Below, piece after piece: positions 1 to 13,545 of a DNA stretch of 64,000 nt. Made by a program: the position numbers and the translations under genes. Under the pieces are notes generated by a model that searched no databases, was not told where the DNA came from, and saw only the letters and a list, made by a program, of their open reading frames with translations. The stretch is from Allodiplogaster sudhausi (Eukaryota > Nematoda > Chromadorea > Rhabditida > Diplogasteridae): the NCBI GenBank assembly GCA_945643635.1, contig CALZFC010000095.1, forward strand, positions 873,501 through 937,500. Direction: 5' to 3'. Within the stretch, counting starts at the first letter, position 1. Each line of letters starts with the position of its first letter.

Positions 1-597
1 GCACAAGCCCCGCCCCTTATGAGCTGGCTTAAAAAAACTGACGTCAGAAAGCTCATGAAGAGCGTGTCATTCGCGAGCGCTGCACCGAGCGAAGAGATCG
101 CCACGGGATTCGAGTGGACGAATGACTAAAAGTATTTATACATATAATAGACACTGTAAAAAAAAGTTTAATTTGTTTTTGAAAAATTCATGTTAACTTA
201 TATTTATATATAAAATGTGCATACAAAATAAATAAATAAAAATAATTTTCAAAAATACCAAATTTAAGCCACTTCTTTTTCTTACCATTAGACCATTATG
301 GGCTATGGAATAATAATTGGTTATTAGATATTTGATGGAATGTTCAAATTTGTATTTGAAAAAATGGCGGGAATTTAATTAATAAAAGTACCTCAATCGA
401 CGTGCACGCGGCGCCGAAGCGTTCGAAGACGCGCGGGAGAGTGAGCACGAATCGGTCGTGCGAGCGCGCAGTCCCCGCACTCGCTGCGGCTGTCGCGGGC
501 ATGATGTCATCGGAAGAAGGAGGCGAGTCGGGCAGACGGGAGCGGCTGCTTAGGCCGAAGAGGGGATGGTACTCGCCAGTCAGACAGCGCTGAGAGA

Positions 598-642
<45 letters not shown>

Positions 643-1372
643 TAGAGAGAGTGAGAGACAGAGAAAGAGAGAGTAGAGAGAGAGAGACTGAGAGAGAAAC
701 GGAGAGAGAGATTGAGAGTGAGAGAGAAACGGAGAGAGAGAAAGAGAGGGTAGAGAGAGAGAGAGTGAGAGAAACGGAAAGAGAGAGAGAGAGAGAGGTA
801 GAGTGAGAGGGAGAGAGAGACTGATTGTGAGAGAGATACTGAGAGAGAAAGAAGGTGGAAGAGACTGAGAGAGAGGAAGGGAGGAAGAGACTGAGTGAGA
901 CAGGGAGCGAATAGAGAGAATGGGAGAGTCTGAGAGAGTTGAAAAGAATGGCTGACTTTTCGTCACATTTTTTTCTCAAAGTCGATTAGTTTTCGTGTCC
1001 AAACCTGCTGAAAGAGCAGCATCTTGAGCGTTGGCTTCGGCACGTAGCATCGATCGAATGTCTCGTCGTAGCGAGTGACGAGAGTGGAGCAGACGATACT
1101 TTAAAGTTAAACTACTTTTAGGATTGATTTTCCTTGTTCGATTTAAGGCTACTATTTAAATGCTACTATAAAGTATTTCCAATATTATATATGTGAATAA
1201 AAAGTCAACAGTACATACATGCCCAAATTAATATTAATTTAGCACGCTGATTTAAAATTGAGTTTGACTGTGTATCGAAATAAATAGAATGTAATCGAAA
1301 TAGGGATTTAGACGCTTGATGCTCATGGCGGCAAATGAGAATAGAATTTAGGATTGGACATCGAAAGGCAAA

Positions 1373-1413
<41 letters not shown>

Positions 1414-4400
1414 TAAGAGAGAGAATAGAGAGAGAAGGAGAGAGAGAAAGAGAGAAAAGAGAGAGGGAGAGAGAGAGAGAGAGGAGAGAGAGAAAGAGAG
1501 AGAGAGAGAGAAAGAGAGAAAAAAGAGAGAGAGAGAGAGAGAGATATGAGAGAGCAGTCTGGCTGTACAGAACATTTTGCTATTTGATTTTTTTTATTTT
1601 GGTTATTAAGATATTACGGTGATGTAAATGCATGAAGCAAAATTTTTTGCTAATTATTAAATAACAAAATTCCGAAAACACCAGCCGCGCATTAAATTAA
1701 TGTAGACCTTCTAAATTTTATGCAAACATTGAAGATGAAACAATGTGCGTTTTCATGTGTGATAGTCTTCCTAAAGAAATACAAAAAGAGAGAGAGAGAG
1801 AGAGGGAGAAAGAGAGTGGAGAGATAGAGAAACGAGAGAGAATAAAAATATATATATTCTCACGCCCGCTCCGGATTGTTGCGTTCGTAGAGCAGGCGAA
1901 AGAAGCCAGAGTAGACAAAGAGTTGGAATTCTTCAACGTGAGCGAGGAGGCGAGTCTTGCTGCAGATCTGAAAAAAATTATATTTTTATTTATTAAAACA
2001 ATTTCTTTTCTTTATATATCAGAAATAGAGTACCACCGCCCACGAGCCTAAACGGCGGTTCCGATCGGCTAGAGCCGTAACGAGCCAAGATTTAGATAAA
2101 TTTATATTATATGTATATACTATATTAGATTATATCGTATATATTAAAATTATATTACTCACCAGCGCATACGAATAGCGCAAGAAGTCTCTTTGCAGCT
2201 GTCGATAATGCGCCCGGTCGGATGGCCGCGGTTGCAACTGGCTGATCTAGTGCAATTTTTAGCCGTCTTACTTATCCAAATAGTCTTATATATATAAAAA
2301 TAACGGATAAACGTTTACAATCTTACTCCCCTGTGTTTTCATTTTTAATTTGGCTATAACAAATATTGCTTATGGTTAGAGTGCTACCTTTCATCTCATA
2401 ATTGCGAGAATTGGGAGGAAAAATGTACACAGAGAAAAGAAAAGAAAAGAAAGGAAAGAAATTACAACCTCGCAGAACTTGAGCGACCTCATGAGCCACA
2501 GCAGCATGCGATACTTGCCTGGCACAAGGCGTGCGTAGTTGTCCCAGCAGAGGTACTCCTTTGAGAGGAAGTAGCCGACCTGCAATTACAAAAAAAAATG
2601 TTTTTTAGCAATAAACTGGACTGTTTCATATAAATTTTTATGAGTATTCTAGCGTTCTAGAAAAAGAAATGTTTCATGACATGTTTGACCAAATGTTAAT
2701 TTAAAAAAGCCTTAATTTTGGCTGACTTTTATGGTGCGCGGTTTTTTTTTAAATGATACTACATACATACATGAAATTTCGCACAGAATTTCCTGAACGT
2801 GAATTAAGTTTAGCGCCATTTTCCATAGAAAAATGTATGTATCCCGCTTGAAGTTACTATTTATGCTCGTTCAAATTTTAGCTCTGTTTTCAGTTTCATT
2901 CGAAGATTAATAGCTCGGCCATATAACTAACCAAAAAATTTTCTTGACCAACCGCTATCTCACTCTCTGTCTTGCTCTCTCTTTCTCTCGTTCTCTCTCT
3001 CTCTCTCTTTCTCTCGTTCTCTCTCTCTCTCTGTTTCTGTCTTCCCATTGTTATACCACATCATAGTTGGCAGACTGGCGAGCCGCCATCTCGGGCGGCA
3101 TGTAACCGAGGATCACCATGTCCATCTCGTTGTTGCAAAGACGATAGACCTGAAAAGAGAAAAAAAGAGAGAGAGAGAGAGCGAGAAATGGGGATTCGAG
3201 GAAGTAGATAGAAGAGAGCGGAGAGAGAGAAAAATTGGGGAGAAAAATAGAGAGAGGAAGCAGGGAGAGAGAAGAATAAAAAGTGTGGGAGAGCGAAATA
3301 TTCACAAAGAGAGAGAGAGTGAGAATGAGGAATGATAATAGAAAAATTACAACATCAAAAACTATAAAGACAAGAGTGTTTCGTTTACTCTTAAAATAGA
3401 GAGACCTTGGATGTTCGCTACTAATTAAAGAAAAGTCGAGAATTACACTGTTTTGCGCATAAGTAACACTTATTGTTAGAGAGATCTTTGGATTAATTTA
3501 CAATTATTTATAGCAGCGCAGAAATTTGGTACGTTTCATTGTCACCTCTAACTATTTCTTAAAGTTTAAAAATATATAAATAAACTAAACTGAAATGCAC
3601 TTTATTTTTTAAAACAAAAATTCTATAATATGCCTTCTTTTAACATTTTGAACTTGGTTACTTTTTTTTGCTCAAACTACCGTATTTTCTCTATTAGTAC
3701 CCCCCCCTTTATTAGAACCCCCCCTCTAATAGTACCCCCCTCTGATAAAGCTATTGAAAAATAGAACCCCTCCCTCTAGTAGAACCCCCCCCTCCAATAG
3801 TGCCCCCCCCCTAACACCCTAATATCTAAGCTCGAGACGTACCTCGAATGGATCCTGGAGGCATGGGATGCTCTCTCCAATGAACTGATTGCAAATTCAT
3901 TCAAAATGTGTGGTAAAATGGATATTCCAGTGCTGATTCCTATGAATTCGAGCTATGATTCTTCTTTTTTTGAGAAGAAAATGTTGTTATCAAACTTTTA
4001 CTGTCTCATATTGAAAAATAGTACCCCTCCCTCCAGTAGAACCCCTCCCTCTAATAGTGCCCCCCTCTCGCAAGGGTATTGAAAAATAGAACCCCCGGGG
4101 GTACTAATAGAGAAAATACGGTATATACATATGTGTGAGTCTCGTTTCAGTTTTTTTCTATCAAGAACAAACGTGTGTTTTTCACAAGTGGAAACGAATA
4201 GACACTGAAGCAGAATAAAGCTTTTAAACATTTCTAGTTCTTTTTTTCTGTTTGCTTCTCTTACTGTCTCTCAAAAAATCTACATGTTCTATAGAATCTT
4301 CCAATGGCCTCCCTCCACATCTCTATCGTTCGATTTCTCTTCATCTCACTTTCCGCTTTAACACTTTTTCTCTTCTCTCTCTCTCTTCTTATACACTCGT

Positions 4401-5249
4401 TCTCTCTCTCTATCTCCTTCTGTATCTCACTCTCTTTCTCTCTCCCTCTCTCACTTTCTCTCTCAATCTCTGTATCTCACTCTCTCTCTTTTTTCCATGC
4501 CATTTACGCCTCGCCAAACGTTGAATACCTAAATGAGCATATTGTGTAACATTCGCCATAGTAGCTTTTGCCACAGAGAATTCCAAATGGAAATCTTGTG
4601 TTGATGGCGCACAGCTAAAAAGAGAGAAAATGTAGACAAACAAAAACAAACATAAGAGAGCTGCCAAGGAGAAATTGAATGAGAGCCATTGGCATCTTTA
4701 GATTTATTTACATATTTGTTGATTTTTTGTTATTTGAAAAGAAAAACAACATTATTCCAATTTTACGGCACTCCAATACACAATTATTAATGTAATTAAA
4801 AAAAACTTTCAAGAGTCTTGACGAGATAAGAAGCAGAAGAAAGAAAGAGAACTTGTGAGGAATAATGAAATATTTTAGGATTTAAAATTAACATAACGCA
4901 AAAAGAGTTGAATCAAATTGAGAAAGGCATGCCTGAGTCTTATTCATCAAAAAATCAATACAGAAATTTCGTCGTAGTAAATATAGGTATATGCTTTTAC
5001 AGTTGATACATCTTAAAAGCAAAGAAAAATATTAATATATGCATATATATATATATATATATATATATTTATTTATTTAAACATATTCATATTAATGAAA
5101 AACCTTTGACGAGTCGTTGAAGGGTGCATGCCATAGCGGGAACTCGGCGAGCACTCTGCTGCCGTCAATGAAGAAGAAGAAGAGCAAGACGGTCACGATA
5201 TTCATTGCCGTGCTAAGGACCGGTGTACGGTAGAAGATTAGAGGGCATT
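1..5249 (-). CDS. Unrecognised multi-exon membrane-type protein, partial
   Basis: Minus-strand exons with AG/GT borders that mostly chain in phase: 5104-5249, 4529-4614, 3057-3149, 2469-2579, 2163-2246, 1864-1967, 1005-1098, 392-589 and 1-125 (continuing off the left edge). The 5104-5249 exon encodes a hydrophobic helix (STAMNIVTVLLFFFFIDG), and the last visible exon encodes another (LANDTLFMSFLTSVFL), so a multi-pass membrane protein is likely. Other segments include NNEMDMVILGYMPPEM, YLCWDNYARLVPGKYR and RYDETFDRCYVPKP. The exon at 1864-1967 ends with a good GTGAGA donor in phase 2, matching the phase of the 1005-1098 exon. The join between 4529-4614 and 3057-3149 does not keep phase, so an exon is probably missing there or that exon is misread. 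The 5' end was not found. I do not recognise the family. Confidence 0.55.
592..910. repeat. GA microsatellite in intron
   Basis: Almost pure GA/GAGAGT repeats directly 5' (on the minus strand) of the exon starting at 589. Read on the minus strand it is a CT tract ending in CAG, so it acts as an extended polypyrimidine tract. The Ser/Leu reading frames across it are artefacts. Confidence 0.9.
1372..1545. repeat. GA microsatellite
   Basis: GA repeat with occasional A or G interruptions between the 1005-1098 and 1864-1967 exons of the minus-strand gene. A further short GA tract lies at about 1788-1840. Confidence 0.9.
3680..4121. mobile_element. TA-flanked MITE with 25-bp inverted termini
   Basis: The left end (CCGTATTTTCTCTATTAGTA followed by Cs) and the right end are perfect inverted repeats of 25 bp. 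The element is flanked by TA on both sides (3678-3679 and 4122-4123), as expected for a Tc1/mariner or pogo-type insertion. The interior has C-rich subrepeats of the type GAACCCCCCCTCTAATAG and no coding capacity, so it is non-autonomous. It lies in an intron of the minus-strand gene at 1-5249. Confidence 0.8.
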
Positions 5250-5251
5250 CT

Positions 5252-5580
5252 GTAAGAGAGAGAGAGTGTGTGAGAGAGCGAGGGAGAGAGATAGAGAAGA
5301 GAGGGAGAGAGGGAGAGAAATTGAGAGAGAGGGAGAGGGAGAGAGAGAGGGAGAGAGAGAAGGGATAGAGAGAGGGAGAGGGGAGAGGAATGAGAAATGA
5401 AAGAGGAAGAGAGAGAGAGAGTAATGAGAAATGAAAGAGATAGAGGGAGAGAGAGATGGAGAGAGTACGGAAAGAGAGAGACGACGGAGAGAAAGGGAGA
5501 GAGAGGGAGAGAGATGAAGAAATAAAGTGTGAGAGAGAGGGAGAGGGAGAGAGGGATAGAGATCGAGAGAGAGAGAGATT
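5252..5580. repeat. GA-rich microsatellite block
   Basis: Degenerate GA/GGGAGA repeats next to the acceptor of the minus-strand exon that starts at 5249. No gene seen in it. Confidence 0.85.
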
Positions 5581-6151
5581 TCTTTATCTGTATCGATTAA
5601 GATGCAGATTTGAGTAGAACTTCTATGTGATGGAATAAAGGAGGGAAAAGTGTAATATTGAAACAGCTACGGATATTTCGCAGAGAAACGCGAATGAAAC
5701 ACGTTGAGTACTACCAAGAAATGTTCATGTAATAAGGCTGTATATGTGTATACTACATACATCTGAAATAAATGAGAAACTATCTCTCAAAGTGCAAATA
5801 GAGTACAGCTGCTGAAAGACAGAGAGCCTCAGCCCCTCTTCTCTCGTCTTTTCTTCCAAGAATATAATAATATAGGATGGACAGCTAAGGCTAGAATATA
5901 AATAGAAAGTGGAGGAGTCCAATGTAAGAAGGGAGAAAGCTCCGTGTGATTCCGGTGTAAAAAGGTAAGCGGACGGGGTGTTCATGGATGCTATTATGGG
6001 CCGGCGACGAATTGCATTAACTTGTGAGCTTTGGAGAGAGAGAGAGAAAGAAAGCGAGAGAGAGAGAGAGAGAAAGCGAGAGAGAGAGAGAGCGAATGAG
6101 AGAGAGAGAGGGAGAGAGATGGGTACAGTGGCAGAGAGAGAGGGAGGCGAT

Positions 6152-6186
<35 letters not shown>

Positions 6187-7130
6187 TGCCATGAAAAAGA
6201 CATATAGGAGAAGGGAATGAGAGTGAGAGAGAGAGAACGTAATAAAAGCAAAGAAAAATATTTATGAAAAAGGGACTCAAAAAGTCCCGTCGAACCGGCA
6301 GAAATGTAAAAGAGGCGTGCTGACGGAGATATCCATGTTCGGAAGAAAAAATAATTTCTAAGAATAAGAAGAAAGTTCGCAGAGTCGTAGAAACATGCAT
6401 ACGTATTTTATGCGACGCAGTATGTATGCACATACAGACATATATGGATATCGTATGTAGTATGCATCAATCCAGATATCCCACTCACTTCAGTAATGCA
6501 AACACCTTCGTCTTCCACTCTACCCTCTACTTCTCTCTCTCTCTCTCCCTCTCTCTTCAAACTCTCTCTCTCTCTCTCTCTCTCTTAATATCGCCTTTCT
6601 TTCTGAATTCTCCTCTTCTCCGTCTCTCTTCAAGCTCACATTCTCGGGCTCATGTGAGAATAATCAAGAAATGAACGGCATGATAGAACGCGATTAGTCA
6701 TGCTTGAATTATTGGACGAGACGTATGTATGTAGCTGGCGGAGAAGGCAATAGAGTGGCAAAGATAGAGAGAGAGAAAGAGAGGGAGAGAGGGAGAAAGA
6801 GAGGGAGAGAGAGAAGAGAGAGAGAGAAGAGAGGAAGAGAGAGAGAGAGAGAGAGAGAAGGAGAGAGAAAGAAGAGAGAATAGAGAGAGAAGAGAGGAAT
6901 AGAGAAGAGAGAAATAGAGGAATTAAGAAAGAGAGAGAGAGAGAGAGAGAAAGAAATGATGATAGAGAGAAGAGAGGAAACTGAGAAAGAGCGTAATAGA
7001 ACCCACGAGGGATTCTAAATTTTCTTGGCCGGGTGTTCGTCTGGGACACGTTAATTGTAGTGGAATGCGAATTTAAGCCTCATTCTCGCAGACGCTCTTT
7101 CTCTGCCTCGTGCCTCTCACCCTCTCCCTT

Positions 7131-7171
<41 letters not shown>

Positions 7172-7204
7172 ATCTCTCTATCTCTCTCCCTAGCGATCTC
7201 TTCG

Positions 7205-7250
<46 letters not shown>

Positions 7251-7746
7251 TCTCTCTCTGTATCTCTCTCTCTCTTCCCATCTCTTCGTCCCCTCTCTTT
7301 TTCATATACTTACACAATCTCATTCATTCACTTTTTGCCATCCCCTCTGACCCGTGCTTTCAACTTCCTCGTCTACAACACATTTTTCCTCTTAATTTCT
7401 CTTTTTCGAGTCCACCGCAACTTTCTGTCTCTCTCTCTCCCTTCAAACTTCCTCGCTCTCTATTTGACTCTTTATCTCTGTTCTCTATACTCTTCTCTCT
7501 CTCTCTATCTCTCTCACACTCTCTCTCTATCTCTCTCACTCTCTCTCTATCTCTCTCACTCTCTCTCTCTATCTCTCTCACTCTCTCTCTCTATCTCTCT
7601 CACTCTCTCTCCCTCTCCTAGGCACCGTCCCAAAAGGACATCAGACAAGCTAGCCTTCACCGTTCCTTCCTCGATTTCACTATGAGGACCGCAGAAGAGA
7701 AGAAAGAGGAGAGAGAGAAAGAAAGAGAGAAAGAGAGAGAAAGAAG

Positions 7747-7779
<33 letters not shown>

Positions 7780-7984
7780 AGAGAAAGAGAAAGAGGAAGA
7801 GAGAGAGAAACAGAAAAAGAAGCTTCATGTTGTTTTCATCGTTTTCCTTTCATGGCTCTTCCTCAAAACACGACAAGGAAGAGACGTTGAAAAGAGCTCT
7901 TTGCGGGAATTTAAACTATTCGAAATGGAAGAAAATGCTTGGCTAGCAGAACGCGGAGATGTATTTGGCAAGCATAACATTCGG

Positions 7985-8033
<49 letters not shown>

Positions 8034-9070
8034 ACCCTCTCTATCTCTTCGATCCCTTTCTCTCTTATTTTTGACTCTCTCCTTCTATCTCTCCCGTTCC
8101 TTCACTCGACCTCTCTTTGCCTCTCTCTCACTCTCACTCTCTCTCTCCCTCTCCATCGTTCTCTCTCTCCCTCGCTCTCTCACTCCCTCGCTCTCTCTCT
8201 CTCTCTCGCTCTCTCTCTCCCTCGCTCTCTCTCCCTCACTCCGACAACTCTCAAATCGCCGGCTAACGAGGACTGACACGGAAGTGAAGTGCAGCGAAAT
8301 CTGAAACACCGTCTAGTACGAGTGTCACATGAGTAATATGCACATTTTTGCACGTTTTTGTGATTCATTAGGCAACATTGATAAAAGCATCGAAACGACT
8401 TTCGGGGCACATTTTCGCAGGAAACCAATGCGAAGCGATTTAGAGAATTTAGAACCAACGACATCATGGTTTTAGAGGAGGATGACGAGTGGAGTACAGA
8501 TTTTAAGTGATATTTATAGTTGGAAGACTTATGACAGAGGAATGTCTGTGTTAAATAAAAAAAGTATTAAAAAACATTCCAGTTTTCTTCGAAAAGTAAT
8601 GCAATTTTTAAATATATCACACACGTACGAACGCCTTCTCTCTCTCTGTATCTATTTTTCTCTATCTCCCTTTCGCTCTCTCCCTCTTTCTCTCTCTCTT
8701 TTTCTTTCTCTCCTCTTTCTCTTTCTTTCTCTCTCTCCACTTTCTCTCTCTCCCTCTCTCTCTCTCTCTCCTCTTTCTCTCTCCGCTCAGTCTCTCTTTC
8801 TCTCTCGCTGTCTCTCTAGAGTCACTTTCCTCTGTCACGCTCTCGTAAAGCACGAGCTCGCACTTAGATTCGATGTACTTATGAAACCAATGATGAGGGA
8901 GGACGGATGTTCTCTCAACATCGACTCTCTCTGTCTCTTCCTCTCTCGTTCTCTTCTCTCTCTCTCTTCTTCTCTCCCTCTCTCTTTCTATTTCTATGCC
9001 CTGTCTCTCTCTCTGCTCTCTCCCTGCTCTCTCTCTCTGTCTTCTCTCTCCTGTCTCATCTCTTCCAATC
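5581..9070. other. Microsatellite-rich region without a supported gene
   Basis: Alternating GA and CT tracts (about 6030-6240, 6530-6590, 6770-6960, 7110-7290, 7490-7615, 7700-7815, 7990-8240, 8640-8810) separated by ordinary sequence. A short non-repetitive stretch near 7890-7985 has an open plus-strand frame (LREFKLFEMEENAWL...), but no GT donor follows it, so I do not call it an exon. Confidence 0.6.
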
Positions 9071-9074
9071 TCAG

Positions 9075-9161
9075 AAAGCGGGTGGAAAGTTCCATTTGGC
9101 CAGTATCGCCTCGGGCACAGAGTTTCTAGCGGCCTTCAACAAGCGCACTGTGCGAAGATAC
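9075..9161 (+). CDS. Isolated candidate exon, unrecognised
   Basis: A 29-codon open stretch (KAGGKFHLASIASGTEFLAA...) is bounded by a CT-rich tract plus CAG on the left and a GTTTCT donor on the right, with phase 0 at both ends. Sequence complexity is clearly higher than the surrounding CT repeats. No partner exons with matching phase were identified, so it may be an exon of an unseen gene or chance. Confidence 0.35.
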
Positions 9162-9278
9162 GTTTCTCCCTCTGTCTTTCTCTCTCTCTCTCTTCCTCTC
9201 TCTCTCTCTTTCTCTCTCCCTCTCTCTCTCTCTCTTCATCTCTCTCTCCCTCTCCCTCTCTCTGTATCTCTCTCTCCA

Positions 9279-9325
<47 letters not shown>

Positions 9326-10932
9326 TCCCTCTTGCAAACGTTCCCCTCTGCATCATCTTCTATTCTCGGAAGTCTTTCCCACTTCCCGCCTCATCCTTAT
9401 CCTCGTCCACCATTCTTGCCACTTACATTAGCAATTGACTCCTCTCGTAACTCTCTCTCCCTCTCTCTCTCTCTCTTGCTGTCTCACTCTCATCTTTCTC
9501 TCTCCTTCCTCTCTTTTTGCCCCACTCTCCTCTTACCCTCGCCTTCTTACACTCTCTGTCTCACATCGCCTTCTCTCCCTCTCTATACCGCTCACTTTCG
9601 TTCCATCTCACCGTTTATTTTCTCCCTCTCTTTCCCTCTCTAAACCGTCTTCTCTCTCTCTGTCTCTCTCTCTCTCTCCCACCCCTTCATCATTTCTCTC
9701 TGACACTGAGGGCACCACATATCCCACGTAGTCACACGCTAGAACCATCGCATGGCAGAAATAAGGAGAATCAAGACTGCTGATGCGATAAGAAATGAAA
9801 AAAGGAAGAGGGAGAGGGAAGAGAGGAAGACAGAGAGAGAGAGAAAGAAAGACAGATGCATAGAGGGGAAGTGTTTGGAGGGAATTTAAAAAGGAAGTGA
9901 AAAGTAAAAGAGATGGGGAAGAGCGAGGAGCGAGGAGATGACAATTGTTTAGAGGCTCATTGTCAGATGATTCGCCTTTCTTATTTGGTCTCACACTCTC
10001 TTTTCCCTATTTCTTCGCACTCTCTCTCTCTCTCTCTCTCTCTTTTCCCTCCTTTTTTCTCTCGTCTCTCTCTCGCACTTTCTCTCAGCCTACCTCTCTC
10101 TGACTCTCTTTCTCTCTTCTCTCTCGCTCTTATTCTCTCTCTCTCTCTCTTTCTCTCTTATCTCTCGCTCTTATTCTCTCTCTCTCTCTCTCTCTGCCGC
10201 TCTCTTCTTTCCGGACTCCTAAGGATAGCCAATTTTGGCACGCGATCGGCTTGCAGCCAATGTCGCCAAACCGCAATGTTGCCATTGAGGCCTGATTCAA
10301 ACTCAAAATAGAGAGAGGGAGACAGAGAGAGAGAGAGAGAGAGAAAGAGCAAAACAAACGAGAGAGAAAGAGAAAGTCAGAGGGAATGGAGAGAGCGAGT
10401 AGAGAGAAATAAAGATGAACAATGAGTGCCTTCCTCATCGAGCCGTCCCAGCTTGGCCAACAAGGAACAAGAATGAGAGAATGTGACAACGAAAAGAAAA
10501 TATTAAAAAGAAGAAAAATTATAGTTTTCCTGAAAAAAAATATAATAAAAAATATAATTTGCTTAAATAATTAATTAAATTCTCTGTAAAATTTTGTGTC
10601 GATATTATGCTTTTGGAGCACTAAACATATATATTTATTATAGTTACATGGAATTGAACAGGATGGTGACAGGTGAAAGCCCTGATTCAGATGCAGAAAA
10701 GACTGCAAGGCTCAGAAATTGATGCACGGAATGATGAAGCACAGTAAACATATCTCAAGTCGACTTCTAGACAATAGAAAAAGTTAGGCTCAATAATCTG
10801 GTCGCGAACGAAAATAGATTTTTTTTTTCTTAGATTTCATTGGCCTCATATAAGCGTTATGCACCTACATACATAAATAGTAGTATGTTTTTGTCATCCT
10901 AGCTTTTCGCCATGATGGAATAAAGTGTCCGG

Positions 10933-10973
<41 letters not shown>

Positions 10974-12394
10974 AAGGAAGCTATGGAGCGGCCAGAGGGA
11001 GACAGAGAGAGAGAGAGAGGCTGCTGTTGGACATGAGGGGACAGACCAAGAGAAAGAAATGCGAAAAAGAGAAGGGAAACGGAAAGAGGAAAATAAAGAG
11101 AAAGAAAAAGAGAGAATGAGAAAGAGAATAAGAAAGTATTATTAAGGCGGGGGAGCCTGAGGATAAATGGACACGCGACACGTACAAATATTCGATTACA
11201 CGGTCCAAGTTTTGCTGCTTTGGCCTGAGGTGGTGAAGGGGGGGGGGGGACCGGGCTTCCATCTATGTATGTATGTTTTTGGAACGAATGAATATCCGAG
11301 ATCTCTTCCGGGCATGGATATTCAAATTTCTTGTCGACAAACAGAAAAATACGCGAGGAACTCGTACAAAAAGGAAAAAAAGGAAGGAGGAAAAGAGAAA
11401 AGGAACTTCTCCCACTCGAATGGGCTTAAGTTATGCGCGTTGTCTTCTCCTCTGCTTTTTTCTCTAATAATTTCCAGCGCAATCATCATTCTAGAATAAT
11501 ACATACATATCTCCATTTCTTCCTAGTATTCTTCTTTAGAAATCTAAAGATTATTGTCTCCTCATTTAGGACATTAAAATTTTTATTTTATTAAAAACAT
11601 TTGACTAGATTAGCCCATTTTTTTCCACATCCACGGGCTTTGTCAAATACTTGGCCATTCCAGAATAGAGATGTCTGCGAAATCTGGTATTAAAAAACAG
11701 CTATTATTTATTTTAAAACTAATAGCAAAGAGCAGCAACCAAGTGTGTACAGTAGGCGAGGCTCCGACAGCTGATAATTTTGTCATTGTCAACAAATGAG
11801 GAATTCCATTACGAATCGCCATTGGTACCAATGGTAAGATTCACTGAGAGGAAGAGAGAAATAAAGGGTTGCGAGTCGTAGGTAATGAATACCCCCAAAA
11901 CTGAACCGTAAGAGAATATCAAAAAGGAAGTAAGACAAAAAAATAAGAAGCATACTTTTTGCATTCTTCCATCGTCTAAATATGTATGTATGTATATATG
12001 TACATACACACGTACATACATTCAGACATACATACATGTGCATGTGTGTAAGGAAAGAAGAGAAGAAACAAATGCCAAGTCATGCTGGACAAGAACCTCA
12101 TGCTGTGCAACAATGGTATGCCTTCTTTTCACACACAGCCCTGTCTATACTAAAATTGTAGTCAAGCCAAAGAACAGCAGGAGAAAAAAAATTATGGCAA
12201 CAGCAGAAAATATTTTTAGCACGCCTCAAGCAAAAATTGTCTAGACTTCCGGGAAATATATTTTGTAGATCGTGAAGTAGTAACAAAATTTTGATGGCAT
12301 TTATTTAAGCTCAAATAAATTTGCTAATGCTCAACGAATAGCATGAGCATGAACGCCTCTCAAAGAGAAGAGACAAGAAATGAAAAGGAGAGAG

Positions 12395-12425
<31 letters not shown>

Positions 12426-12945
12426 GGGAGAGATAGAGAGAGATGGAAGAGTGAGAGAGAGAGACAGATGGAAGAGTGAGAGAAAGAGAGGGAGAAAAAG
12501 AGAAAGATGGAAAGATAATGCAGAGAACAAGAGACAGCGAGGAAGAAAGAAAGAGGAACACGAGAGGGAAAATAGAGATTGAGAGTTATAGAGAAAGAAA
12601 GGCAGGGAAATATAGAGAAAGTTATAAGAGAGAGTGCGACTTGTTTTCTCGATGAAATGACATGGCATAACTTTTTCCTTGGTCCGACCATGGAAAAACA
12701 TAGTTCGCTTTCTCTCTCATTATTTCTCCCTCTCTCACTCTGTCTCTCGCTTTCTCTATATCTCTTCTCATTGTTCTCTATTTTTCTACACAGAAAGTAT
12801 CTCAACCAACTCGCTATCATCTTTCTGCACCTTTTATGCTGACACCCAATTGTCTTCTTTTTTTCTTGTTGCCTTTTCTTGTTTTTTTTCTATTTTTTTT
12901 CTCGCCTTCAATTGGGTCGAGGCGTCCCGTTGAATGCATGATTGT
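9162..12945. other. Microsatellite-rich intergenic region
   Basis: CT tracts at about 9170-9330, 9450-9690, 10020-10200 and 12700-12780. GA tracts at about 9800-9860, 10310-10400, 10935-10975 and 12385-12520. A poly-G run lies near 11238. No gene supported. Confidence 0.55.
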
Positions 12946-12959
12946 ATTTATTCCCGTTT

Positions 12960-13130
12960 CGACTTCTGGAGAAGAGTTCGTTCCAGGTCGTCCGCAATGA
13001 ATTTACATTGACCTCCAGAGTCGAGGAATGCTCTTTCTTCGTGTTCCCCGCCTACATCGAGGTAGATCAATTTGAGTGGTCAGAACGAAGACATCTTTTT
13101 CGTTGTAAATGGCGCATTCCATCGTCCTTC
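12960..13130 (-). pseudogene. BEL/Pao-type retropepsin relic
   Basis: The minus strand encodes EERAFLDSGGQC followed by FIADDLER, the active-site region of retropepsin-like proteases of BEL/Pao LTR retroelements (pattern DSGSQ, hydrophobic, I, then L..L.L). The frame is broken upstream. The same fragment, always antisense and just 5' of a cysteine-rich gene, recurs across the array. It is a dead fragment carried inside the duplicated unit. Confidence 0.55.
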
Positions 13131-13545
13131 TTTTGTTGACAAAGATAAAATTTTTCTAAAACTGAGCATACGTGATGTTTATATAATACATTTCAATTCT
13201 TTCAAAGATGGGCAGGTGAATCATTTGGAAGGAATGCTGAAAAGGAAAGGTGATGGATCATTAACTTGAGAAGCGTTCTTGGAGGAAAGAAGCAGTGCTT
13301 GTTATTTCACTTCTTCTTGAGTTTTGTGTTTTTCAGTGAAAGCCGATAATCTTAATCGCAACTTTCTCTGATTTGTCTACTTCCTCGTCATTTGTCCTTT
13401 TGTTCGTTGGACAGCTTATTCTTATGTTTTCTTTTCTCTTTGGACTTGCTTTCTCCATTCCTTCCAGTTTTTATCTATTTCAGCCTTGCATGACCAGTCG
13501 GTCCAATTTTATTTTAATTTGAACTTTGGCAGGGCATCTGCGCGA

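Noticed and set aside
5960..6025. AAG|GTAAGC donor on the plus strand near 5965
   Set aside because: Good donor by sequence, but no acceptor or open exon of normal complexity could be paired with it.
580..9643. Many long Ser/Leu-rich or Arg/Glu-rich open frames
   Set aside because: They are translations of GA/CT microsatellites, open in several frames on both strands, without splice or domain support.
10130..10490. Possible minus-strand exons (ASMATLRFGDIGCKPIACQ; LVPCWPSWDGSMRKALI)
   Set aside because: Borders are weak and phases do not chain with each other or with the gene at 1-5249; left unannotated.
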